5,520 bases of DNA from JBFKUL01 sp041635755. GTDB taxonomy: Bacteria > Pseudomonadota > Gammaproteobacteria > Burkholderiales > SG8-39. Positions 1-5,520 of this stretch are shown here, piece after piece; the stretch's first letter is position 1; each line of letters starts with the position of its first letter. Under the pieces are notes generated by a model. That model did not search any database. It was not told the DNA's origin and was given only the letters and a program-made list of their open reading frames with translations. The stretch is from contig JBFKUL010000210.1 in NCBI GenBank assembly GCA_041635755.1, positions 1-5,520 on the forward strand, read 5' to 3'. The position numbers were made by a program, and so were the translations under genes.

Positions 1-152
1 AACGAGAATATCGGCTGCAGGTCCTCGCGCTTGAGCAGCAACGCGTTGCCGAGGCGCTTGGACAATCCCGGCGCGCGCTCGAGCGGCGACTGGATCGCGA
101 CGTCGTAGACGCGCGCGCGCAGAATGCGCTCGAGATAGTCGTTGCGTTTCAA
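1..152 (-). CDS. ilvA: Threonine ammonia-lyase (threonine deaminase), N-terminal part, cut by window edge
   Basis: Translating the minus strand from the TTG at 152-150 gives about 50 residues that begin MKRNDYLERILRARVYDVAI and continue through PLERAPGLSKRLGNALLLKR to EDLQPIFSF at the window edge. This matches the N-terminus of biosynthetic threonine deaminase (E. coli: YLRAVLRAPVYEAA, then VKREDRQPVHSFKLRGAY). The enzyme is cytoplasmic and PLP-dependent; it converts threonine to 2-oxobutanoate, the first step of isoleucine synthesis. The PLP lysine should lie just beyond the edge, so neither the active site nor the C-terminal regulatory ACT-like domain can be seen. The TTG start is chosen because GGAGG (162-158) lies 5 bases upstream and the protein N-terminus then fits the family. 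The gene is divergent from the yqaA-like gene. IlvA is preferred over catabolic TdcB because of the YL-R-LRA-VYDVA leader and REDLQP match. Confidence 0.86.
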   Translation of the reverse strand, partial: MKRNDYLERILRARVYDVAIQSPLERAPGLSKRLGNALLLKREDLQPIFS

Positions 153-157
153 CTTCG

Positions 158-162
158 CCTCC
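158..162 (-). promoter_or_regulatory. Ribosome binding site of ilvA
   Basis: GGAGG on the minus strand, separated by 5 bases (CGAAG) from the TTG at 152-150. It is a strong Shine-Dalgarno match and decides the non-ATG start of ilvA. Confidence 0.6.
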
Positions 163-181
163 GCACAGGGGCGCAAAGCGT

Positions 182-187
182 AGCATA
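182..187 (-). promoter_or_regulatory. Possible -10 element for ilvA
   Basis: TATGCT on the minus strand matches TATAAT at four of six positions. It would place transcription start near position 175, giving a leader of about 20 bases that includes the GGAGG site. No good -35 hexamer is present at 16-18 bases; TTCGAG is the nearest and is poor. The element lies immediately next to the TTG start of the divergent yqaA-like gene, so an ilvA promoter here would overlap that gene's first codons. This is a guess from a short match. Confidence 0.22.
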
Positions 188-601
188 TTGGACACTTTTC
201 TTTCCCTCGAAGGCGGGCTCGTCGGACTGCTCGCGGCGAGCTTTCTCGCGGCAACGCTGGTGCCGTTGTCCTCGGAAGCAGCGCTGTTCGGATTCCTGCG
301 CCTGCATCCCGAGCACGTTGCCGCAGCGATCGCGGTCGCGACCTTCGGCAACACCGCCGGCGGCATGACCACCTATCTCATCGGGCGCCTGCTGCCGGTG
401 CGCGTGCAGGCAAGGATCGACCCGCGCGCACTCGGCTGGCTGCGGCGCTATGGCGCGGCGGCGACGCTGCTGACCTGGCTGCCGCTGGTGGGCGACGCGC
501 TTGCTGCGGCGGCAGGATGGCTGCGCATCAATTGGGTCGCGGCGTTGGTGTTCATGGCGCTGGGTCGCTTCGCGCGCTATGCGCTGGTCGCATCGCTCTA
601 G
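188..601 (+). CDS. yqaA: YqaA-family inner membrane protein (DedA/SNARE-associated-like)
   Basis: 137-residue hydrophobic protein, close in length to E. coli YqaA (142). The match runs along the whole chain: AASFLAATLVPLSSEAALFG (16-35) against ASSFLSATLLPGNSEVVLVA; FGNTAGGMTTYLIGR (53-67) against MGNSLGGLTNVILGR; RYGAAATLLTWLPLVGDALA (87-106) against RYGAVTLLLSWMPVVGDLLC; GWLRINW and ALGRFARY near the end. Hydrophobic stretches around 10-35, 43-68, 90-110 and 114-137 suggest about four membrane segments. Its molecular role is not established; it belongs to the wider DedA/VTT group, some of whose members are linked to lipid or small-molecule transport. The TTG start is the only start-like codon near the expected N-terminus, but no good Shine-Dalgarno precedes it (AGGGG at 167-171 is about 16 bases away), so the start is less certain than the identity. 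Its end overlaps the next gene by 23 bases. Confidence 0.86.
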   Translation: MDTFLSLEGGLVGLLAASFLAATLVPLSSEAALFGFLRLHPEHVAAAIAVATFGNTAGGMTTYLIGRLLPVRVQARIDPRALGWLRRYGAAATLLTWLPLVGDALAAAAGWLRINWVAALVFMALGRFARYALVASL

Positions 602-1388
602 CGCGGCGCTCGCTGCCGCTTGCCTTGCCGCGCTTGGCGCGGATGCTCGCGCGCATGCCGGCGAGATGGTGTCGATTCCCGCCGCACGTCTCACAATGGG
701 TGACGCGCGCGGCGAGCCGGACGAGCAGCCGCGCAGCGTTAGGGTGCGCGCCTTTCGCCTGATGCGCTTCGAGGTGACCAACGCGCAGTTCGCGCAGTTC
801 GTGGCCGCGACCGGGCACCGCACCGACCCCGAGCGCAGCGGCGAAGGCTACCTCTGGACCGATCGCTGGCGCGCGGTGCGCGGCGCGAGCTGGCAGCGTC
901 CCCAGGGGCCCGCGAGCTCGATCGAGGGTCTCGAGCGCCACCCCGTGGTGCAGGTGAGCGTGCGCGACGCGAGCGCCTACTGCGCCTGGCGCGGGCTTCG
1001 CCTGCCGAGCGAGGAGGAGTGGGAACTTGCCGCACGCGGCGCCGAGCGCCGGCGCTATCCCTGGGGTAACGAGCCGCCGCGCCAGCGCGGCGCGCGGCGC
1101 GCGAACTTCGGCACTGAGCGCTGCTGCGCGCCGGACGCAAGCGATGGGTACGCGCGCACGGCACCGGTGGGCCGCTATCCGCATGGCGCGACGCCGCTCG
1201 GCCTGCACGACATGGCGGGCAATGTCTGGGAATGGACGTCCAGTGCCTACCGCACGCGCGAAGGCGAGATTGCGCTGCGCGGCGGCGGCTGGGGCAACGA
1301 CGCGTATGGCCTGCGCGCCGCCTACCGGCACGGCAACCCGCCCGACATCGGCCTCGAGATGGTCGGCTTTCGCTGCGCGGGAGACTAA
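579..1388 (+). CDS. Exported SUMF1-fold (formylglycine-generating-enzyme family) protein lacking the FGE cysteine pair
   Basis: 269 residues from the ATG at 579. The frame stays open further upstream, but this ATG gives a plausible signal peptide: MRWSHRSS, a short Ala/Leu core, then ADARAHA with likely signal-peptidase I cleavage after residue 27 (AHA|GE) or 23, implying export to the periplasm. The mature part begins with family-typical EMVSIPAARLTMGD and carries the SUMF1 (FGE-sulfatase) signatures in order: RLMRFEVTNAQFAQFV (61-76), HPVVQVSVRDASAYCAWRG (121-139), LRLPSEEEWELAARG (140-154), YPWGNE (160-165), GLHDMAGNVWEWTSS (208-222), LRGGGWGND (233-241) and VGFRCAGD (262-269). Authentic formylglycine-generating enzymes have a Cys-x4-Cys just after the RGGS-W motif. 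Here no cysteine occurs between 233 and the terminal FRC, so sulfatase activation is unlikely; PvdO-type and other non-FGE members are better comparisons. A CC pair occurs at 182-183. It overlaps the yqaA-like gene, suggesting coupled translation. Fold call is firm; substrate unknown. Confidence 0.9.
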   Translation: MRWSHRSSAALAAACLAALGADARAHAGEMVSIPAARLTMGDARGEPDEQPRSVRVRAFRLMRFEVTNAQFAQFVAATGHRTDPERSGEGYLWTDRWRAVRGASWQRPQGPASSIEGLERHPVVQVSVRDASAYCAWRGLRLPSEEEWELAARGAERRRYPWGNEPPRQRGARRANFGTERCCAPDASDGYARTAPVGRYPHGATPLGLHDMAGNVWEWTSSAYRTREGEIALRGGGWGNDAYGLRAAYRHGNPPDIGLEMVGFRCAGD

Positions 1389-3112
1389 TCGACCGCGATA
1401 TGCGCCGGCGGCTCGCCGGCGAGGTGGCGCGCCCACATCGCTTCGTAAGCGCGCTCGAGCCGCCGCGTATAGGCCTGCGTCCGGAATAGCGGATGCGTCG
1501 TACGGTTCGCGGCCAGCCGATCGCGCAGCGCGCGCAGCTGCTGCGGGTCGCGTGCGAGCCCGAGCGCAATGCGCTCGTAGTCCGGAAGCGTCGGCGCAAT
1601 CAGCTCCGGCAGGCCGATCGCGGTGAGCAGGCTCGCGGCGACGCGCCCGGCAAAGGCGTCACCCGACCAGGTCAGCAACGGCACCCCGGCCCACAGCGCG
1701 TCGCTGCTCGTTGTGTGGCCATTGCAGGTGTGGGTGTCGAGAAACAGATCGGCAAGCCGGGTGCGCGCAAGGTGCTCGGGCCGTCGCGCCCAGCGCGCGA
1801 ACCGCAGCCGTGCGGGATCGACGCCTTGCGCCGCCGCAGCGGCGCGCAGGTTTGCTTCGGCCTGCGCGTTGCTCGCAAGCAGCCACAGCACCGCGCCCGG
1901 CACGGCGGCGAGCAGCCGCATCCAGGCCGAGAACAGCACGCGCTCGATCTTGTAGGTCTGGTTGAAGCAGCAGAACACGAAGCCGCTCGGGGGCAGCCCC
2001 GCCGTTTCGCGCGCGGGCGTCTCCGGCGCGGTCGCCTGACGATCATCGTTCGCCTGGTAGCTCGGCGGCAGGTGCACCACCGCCTCGGCAATCGCGCCGA
2101 ACTCCTCGGCCGGGGCGATGATCGGGTCCGCCACGAGGTAGTCGATGAACGGCGCCTGCATCGGGCTCGGATAACCGAGGAAATTGACCTGCACCGGTGC
2201 GGCTCGCAGCGCGAAGGCCTCGGTGAGCGTCTTTCCGGTATAGCCAGCGAGGTCCACCAGGATGTCGATGCCATCGTCGGCGACGCGCTGGGCGAGCGCC
2301 TGCGCGTCGAAGTCCTCGACGTCGACGAAATGCTCGAATGCGGCGCGCAAACGCCTGCGGTGCTCGCTGCCGTCGTCGCCGAGCATCGAGTAGGCGAACA
2401 GCTCGAAGCGCTTGCGGTCGTGATGCTCGTACAGTCCGGCGGCAAGCTGCCCCACGGGATGGCTGCGGAAGTCGGCCGAGACATACGCAAGACGCAGCCG
2501 CGGTCCCGGTGCACGCGTCTTGCGGCGCAAAGCCGGCAACTTCGCGGCGCGCGCGGCGACGCGCTGGGCGTGCCGACGCAGCACTTCCTGCCGCAAGTGG
2601 TTCTCGATCGGCAGCGAGAGCACCACCCAGGGATGCGCGCGCAGCGTCCAGCGCTCGGGCGGCTCGCTTTGCGCGGCGCCGCGCAAGCGCTCGATCGCCG
2701 CGTCGATGCGGTCCCAGTCGCACAGATCGAGCAACGGTTTGTGCAGCCGTGCCTCGAGCTCCGGGTTCTCCGGCGCGAGCGCCACCGCGGCCGCCAGGTG
2801 CTCGACCGCCTCGGCGGTAAGCTTGCCCTGCGCGAGCGCGTTGCCGAGGGCGACGCGGTAAGTGACATCGCGTGGGCGCGCCTCGACCGCCTGGCGCAGC
2901 GCCTCGACGCCTTCGTCCATGCGCTTTTGCGCCACGAGCACTGCGCCCAGCCCGTAGAGCGGCTCCGGATCGCCCGCTTTGGTTTTCAACGCGGCGCGAA
3001 AAGCAGCCTCGGCGCCGGTGTAATCGCCCGCGCGCCAGCGTTCCAGGCCCAGCGCCGCCTCTGCCGGAGCCTTGCCGGACCCGATCAGCCGCGCGAGCAG
3101 CCGCAGCAGCAT
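1385..3112 (-). CDS. TPR-containing GT41 (O-GlcNAc transferase/SPINDLY-like) glycosyltransferase
   Basis: 575 residues. The N-terminal third has about three TPR-like helix pairs (roughly 18-50, 51-83, 84-117; for example WRAGDYTGAEAAFRAAL and MDEGVEALRQAVEARPRD). A linker leads to a GT41 catalytic region: LRLAYVSADFRSHPVGQL (206-223), whose His218 aligns with the conserved His of OGT's DFGNHPTSH; APVQVNFLGYPSPMQAPFID (305-324); FCCFNQTYKIERVLFSAW (380-397), with Lys388 in the position of OGT's YKI lysine that binds the UDP-sugar; and HTCNGHTTSSDALWAGVPLL (461-480) followed by GRVAASLLTAIGLPELI (489-505), the strong OGT signature. Family knowledge predicts cytoplasmic transfer of a sugar from a nucleotide-sugar to Ser/Thr on protein; whether it is GlcNAc or, as in SPINDLY, fucose cannot be read here, nor can the target. 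The ATG lies two bases after the uvrD stop without a clear Shine-Dalgarno, so coupled translation is likely. Its stop overlaps that of the convergent SUMF1-fold gene. Confidence 0.92.
   Translation of the reverse strand: MLLRLLARLIGSGKAPAEAALGLERWRAGDYTGAEAAFRAALKTKAGDPEPLYGLGAVLVAQKRMDEGVEALRQAVEARPRDVTYRVALGNALAQGKLTAEAVEHLAAAVALAPENPELEARLHKPLLDLCDWDRIDAAIERLRGAAQSEPPERWTLRAHPWVVLSLPIENHLRQEVLRRHAQRVAARAAKLPALRRKTRAPGPRLRLAYVSADFRSHPVGQLAAGLYEHHDRKRFELFAYSMLGDDGSEHRRRLRAAFEHFVDVEDFDAQALAQRVADDGIDILVDLAGYTGKTLTEAFALRAAPVQVNFLGYPSPMQAPFIDYLVADPIIAPAEEFGAIAEAVVHLPPSYQANDDRQATAPETPARETAGLPPSGFVFCCFNQTYKIERVLFSAWMRLLAAVPGAVLWLLASNAQAEANLRAAAAAQGVDPARLRFARWARRPEHLARTRLADLFLDTHTCNGHTTSSDALWAGVPLLTWSGDAFAGRVAASLLTAIGLPELIAPTLPDYERIALGLARDPQQLRALRDRLAANRTTHPLFRTQAYTRRLERAYEAMWARHLAGEPPAHIAVD
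1403..1421. terminator. GC-rich hairpin just past the SUMF1-fold gene stop; doubtful terminator
   Basis: CGCCGGCG, GCT, CGCCGGCG: two identical copies of a self-complementary octamer, so it can fold as an 8-bp stem with a 3-base loop. It begins 15 bases after the plus-strand TAA at 1386-1388 and is the only strong hairpin there. No T-tract follows on the plus strand (next bases AGGTGG), and the bases also encode the glycosyltransferase C-terminus (LAGEPPAH). It may therefore be only GC-rich coding sequence rather than a terminator. Confidence 0.22.
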
Positions 3113-3114
3113 GC

Positions 3115-5463
3115 TCAGGCGGCTTGCAGCTTAGCCACGGCGACCGCAAGCCATTTCACGCCTTGGCGGCCGAAGTTGACCTGCACGCGCGCATCGCCGC
3201 CTTGGCCTTCGGCGTCGACGATCACGCCGGCGCCGAACTTCGGGTGGGTGACGCTCTGGCCGATCTGAAAGCCGCTTGCGCGCGGCGCCTTGCCGAAGCC
3301 GCCGTTGCGCAGCGCGCCCCCGCCGAACGTGCCACGCGCCGGTTGCCCGCCGCCCGGGCTGCCGCGCATGCCGAAGGCGGCGGCGCCGAGGTTCGCGGCG
3401 CTGCGCCGGTTGGCAAAGCGCGGCTTGAGCCACTTGAGCAACCGCTCGGGCATTTCGTCGAAGAAGCGCGAGGGCAGGTTGTAGCGCGTCTGGCCGTGCA
3501 GCATGCGCGTTTGCGCGAACGACAGGTTCAGCCGCTTGCGCGCGCGGGTGATCGCGACGTAGGCGAGGCGCCGCTCTTCCTCCAGACCGTCCTTCTCCAG
3601 CACGCTCTGCTCGTGGGGGAACAAGCCCTCTTCGAGGCCGGAGAGAAACACGGTGTCGAACTCGAGCCCCTTCGCCGAGTGCACCGTCATCATCTGCAGC
3701 GCGTCCTGCCCTTCGCTCGCCTGATGCTCGCCGGCCTCGAGTGCGGCGTGCGTGAGAAAGGCAACAAGCTGCTTCCGCTCGTTGCTTTCAGCGGCGACTG
3801 ACCCCGACGGGGTCGCGGCGCCGCCAGACGCCTCAGGATCGACCGGCGCGGGCTCGGCATCGCCTTCGCCGGTCTCGAGGCCGCTCGCGTGCTCCTCCTC
3901 GTCGAAAGCCGCCGCCGCGTTGACCAGTTCGCTCAGGTTCTCGATGCGATCGGCGCCCTCGCGCTCGTTCTTGTAATGCTCGACCAGCCCGCTGAGCGCC
4001 ACGACGTGCTCGACCGCTTCGGGGAGCGACAGGCCCGCAGTCTCGCGCCTCATGCGCTCGATCAGCGCGCGGAACGCAGCGATCGACTGTCCGGCGCGAC
4101 CTTCGAGCGCGTCCGCGGCGCTCCACAGGCTCGTGCCGCGCGAGCGCGCGGCATCCTGCAGCGCCTCGAGCGAGCGGGCACCGATACCACGGGGCGGAAA
4201 GTTCACCACCCGCAGGAACGCGTTCTCGTCGTTCGAAGAGGCCACCACGCGGAGATAGGCCAGTGCATGCTTCACCTCGGCGCGCTCGAAAAAGCGCAGG
4301 CCGCCGTACACGCGGTAAGGAATGCCGGCGCCGAACAGCGCGTGCTCGAGCACCCGCGACTGCGCGTTCGAGCGATAAAGAATGGCGGTGTCGACGAGCT
4401 TTACCGCGGATTCTCGCAAGGCCTCAACCTGGCCGACGATCCAGCGAGCCTCGTCGGCATCGGAATCGCCTTCGAACACGCGCAGGGGCTCGCCTTCGCC
4501 CGCCGCGGTCCACAGGTTCTTCCCGAGTCGGTTGCGGTTGTTGGCGATGAGCGCGTTCGCCGCATCGAGAATGTTGCCGTGCGAGCGGTAATTCTGCTCC
4601 AGACGCACCACCGTGCCGACCTTGAACTCGCGCTCGAAGTCGGCCATGTTGCCCACGTTCGCGCCGCGGAACGCGTAGATCGACTGGTCGTCGTCGCCCA
4701 CCGCGAACAGGCAGCCGCCCGCGCCCGTGCCGAACCCGGCGAGCAGCTTCAGCCAGCGGTACTGCAGCCGGTTGGTGTCCTGGAACTCGTCAACCAGAAG
4801 GTGGCGAAAGCGGCGCGCATAGTGCTCGCGCAGCAGCTCGTTCCTCGCCAGCAGCTCGTAGCTGCGCAGCAGCAGCTCGGCAAAATCGACCACGCCTTCG
4901 CGCTGACACTGCTCGTCGTAGGCGGCGTAGAGCTCGACTTGGCGGCGCGTGAGATCGTCGCGCGCCTCGACGTCGCGCGCCCGCAGTCCCTCTTCCTTGT
5001 GGCCGCTGATGAAGTACTGCACCTCGCGCGGCGGAAAGCGATCCTCGTCAACGTTCATCGTCTTGAGCAAACGCTTCACCGCGGCAAGCTGATCGGCCGA
5101 ATCGAGGATCTGGAAGGCCTGCGGCAGTCCCGCCTCGCGGTGATGGGCACGCAGCATGCGGTTGGCCAGTCCGTGAAAGGTGCCGATCCACATGCCGCGG
5201 GGGTTCACCGGCAGCATGGCCGCAAGGCGGGTGAACATTTCACGCGCCGCCTTGTTGGTGAAGGTCACGGCCAGCACACCGCCCGGCGTCACGCGAGCGC
5301 TCTTGATCAGCCAGGCAATGCGCGTGGTGAGCACGCGCGTCTTGCCGCTGCCGGCACCGGCGAGGATCAGCGCGTGCTGATCGGGCAGCGTGACGGCGGC
5401 GAGCTGTTCTGGATTGAGGTGTTCGAGGTGGAGCGACAAAGCCCGCGAATTATAGCCCGCCAC
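3115..5463 (-). CDS. uvrD: ATP-dependent DNA helicase II, UvrD/PcrA type (SF1A)
   Basis: Up to 782 residues when read from the GTG at 5463; a TTG at 5439 would give 774. It is a 3'-5' helicase that acts in nucleotide excision and mismatch repair. Motifs appear in order: Q motif LNPEQLAAV (16-24), Walker A AGAGSGKT (35-42), Ia AVTFTNKAAREM (65-76), Ib GTFHGL (94-99), II VDEFQDTN (224-231), III AVGDDDQSIYAFRGA (254-268), IV RLEQNYRS (287-294), IVa YGGLRFFERAEVKHALAYLR (386-405), V TVHSAKGLEFDTVFLSGLEE (593-612), VI EEERRLAYVAITRARKRL (628-645). A Gly-rich linker (about 692-728) leads to a C-terminal Tudor-like domain, GFQIGQSVTHPKFGAGVIVD and following (731-780), which in PcrA/UvrD contacts RNA polymerase. 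This C-terminal domain and the overall match favour UvrD over Rep. An extra acidic Ala/Gly/Pro-rich segment (about 520-562) precedes the conserved LTHAALEAGE. The stop is two bases before the glycosyltransferase ATG. A TATAAT inside the first codons makes the GTG start uncertain. Confidence 0.95.
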   Translation of the reverse strand: MAGYNSRALSLHLEHLNPEQLAAVTLPDQHALILAGAGSGKTRVLTTRIAWLIKSARVTPGGVLAVTFTNKAAREMFTRLAAMLPVNPRGMWIGTFHGLANRMLRAHHREAGLPQAFQILDSADQLAAVKRLLKTMNVDEDRFPPREVQYFISGHKEEGLRARDVEARDDLTRRQVELYAAYDEQCQREGVVDFAELLLRSYELLARNELLREHYARRFRHLLVDEFQDTNRLQYRWLKLLAGFGTGAGGCLFAVGDDDQSIYAFRGANVGNMADFEREFKVGTVVRLEQNYRSHGNILDAANALIANNRNRLGKNLWTAAGEGEPLRVFEGDSDADEARWIVGQVEALRESAVKLVDTAILYRSNAQSRVLEHALFGAGIPYRVYGGLRFFERAEVKHALAYLRVVASSNDENAFLRVVNFPPRGIGARSLEALQDAARSRGTSLWSAADALEGRAGQSIAAFRALIERMRRETAGLSLPEAVEHVVALSGLVEHYKNEREGADRIENLSELVNAAAAFDEEEHASGLETGEGDAEPAPVDPEASGGAATPSGSVAAESNERKQLVAFLTHAALEAGEHQASEGQDALQMMTVHSAKGLEFDTVFLSGLEEGLFPHEQSVLEKDGLEEERRLAYVAITRARKRLNLSFAQTRMLHGQTRYNLPSRFFDEMPERLLKWLKPRFANRRSAANLGAAAFGMRGSPGGGQPARGTFGGGALRNGGFGKAPRASGFQIGQSVTHPKFGAGVIVDAEGQGGDARVQVNFGRQGVKWLAVAVAKLQAA
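3800..3814. repeat. Short perfect palindrome inside the uvrD linker insert
   Basis: GACCCCG, A, CGGGGTC: 7-bp arms around one central base. On the minus strand it encodes part of ATPSGSV (UvrD residues about 550-556), within the acidic low-complexity segment that E. coli UvrD lacks. It could be a remnant of a short dispersed palindromic element tolerated in a linker, or chance in GC-rich DNA. Only one copy was noticed in this window. Confidence 0.35.
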
Positions 5464-5476
5464 GTAAATCGTTCAG
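5449..5476 (-). promoter_or_regulatory. Candidate sigma-70 promoter for uvrD and the downstream glycosyltransferase
   Basis: A perfect TATAAT -10 hexamer (5454-5449) with CTGAAC (5476-5471; three of six match to TTGACA) 16 bases upstream. Transcription would start near 5442, downstream of the GTG at 5463 and only a few bases before the TTG at 5439. If functional, it would give a nearly leaderless uvrD message starting at TTG. The -10 is exact in very GC-rich DNA, but the -35 is weak. Confidence 0.45.
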
Positions 5477-5520
5477 CTGTGCGTGAGGCGCTGCGGGGGT
5501 GGTGCGATTCCACATGCAAC
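5464..5520. other. Upstream region of uvrD at the window edge; nature of the next gene unclear
   Basis: 57 bases. On the minus strand, the frame entering at 5520 is open for 15 codons (ending APPPQRLTHS) to a TGA at 5475-5473, which could be the tail of a preceding gene but is too short to identify. On the plus strand an ATG at 5514-5516 follows a purine-rich GGGGGTGG and could start a divergent gene, equally unprovable here. No RNA gene is recognisable. Confidence 0.25.

Noticed and set aside
149..823. A 224-codon minus-strand open frame covering the ilvA-yqaA spacer
   Set aside because: It is antisense to the recognisable yqaA-like gene and out of frame with ilvA, and its Arg/Gln/Ala-rich product resembles no family I know.
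579..1388. Calling the SUMF1-fold gene a genuine sulfatase-activating formylglycine-generating enzyme
   Set aside because: The active-site cysteine pair is missing and no sulfatase gene lies in the window.
552..1599. Long minus-strand open frames (552-1436, 739-1599) opposite the SUMF1-fold gene
   Set aside because: Ala/Arg-rich composition with no recognisable motif, and they lie entirely antisense to well-supported genes.
1493..3268. A 591-codon plus-strand open frame antisense to the glycosyltransferase gene
   Set aside because: The opposite strand encodes a clear GT41 protein over nearly the whole stretch. The antisense product is Arg/Gln/His-rich with no family motifs, as expected when a GC-rich gene is read backwards.
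5495..5520. A tRNA T-arm-like sequence (GTGGTGCGATTCCAC) at the right edge
   Set aside because: The loop departs from TTCRANY, the stem is only 4 bp, and no D-arm, anticodon arm or matching 5' acceptor strand is found upstream.
1..5520. A dedicated defence, mobile or secretion system
   Set aside because: No integrase, transposase, toxin, nuclease-helicase pair, repeat array or phage gene is present; the helicase is a housekeeping UvrD by motifs and C-terminal domain.

Overview
The window is GC-rich and codes on both strands almost end to end. The coding style (GCG/CGC/CTG-rich codons) and the proteins suggest a betaproteobacterium. The strongest clue is a UvrD helicase whose N-terminal half reads like betaproteobacterial UvrD. 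The lineage is inferred from protein resemblance and composition, not from a marker gene.

Layout, left to right. (1) The left edge carries the first ~50 codons of a threonine ammonia-lyase (ilvA) on the minus strand, starting at a TTG and running off the window. (2) Only 35 bp away, a divergent plus-strand pair begins: a YqaA-type inner-membrane protein, then a putatively exported SUMF1-fold protein that overlaps it by 23 bp. The SUMF1-fold protein has the family signatures but lacks the copper-binding cysteine pair of true formylglycine-generating enzymes. (3) This pair converges on a minus-strand pair, with the two stop codons sharing bases (CTAA, 1385-1388). The minus-strand pair is uvrD (DNA helicase II) followed, two bases after its stop, by a TPR-containing GT41/OGT-like glycosyltransferase. 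(4) The last 57 bp lie upstream of uvrD. A perfect TATAAT on the minus strand sits between the two candidate uvrD start codons.

The genes do not form one obvious pathway. ilvA is isoleucine biosynthesis, uvrD is DNA repair, and the TPR glycosyltransferase probably modifies an unknown protein. The YqaA/SUMF1 pair is probably co-translated, with unknown joint function. No RNA genes, CRISPR array, insertion sequence or prophage signs were seen. I see no clear novel system. The points most worth checking are the cysteine-less SUMF1 protein, the uvrD-glycosyltransferase coupling, the uvrD start/promoter overlap, and a palindrome-bearing linker insert in UvrD.
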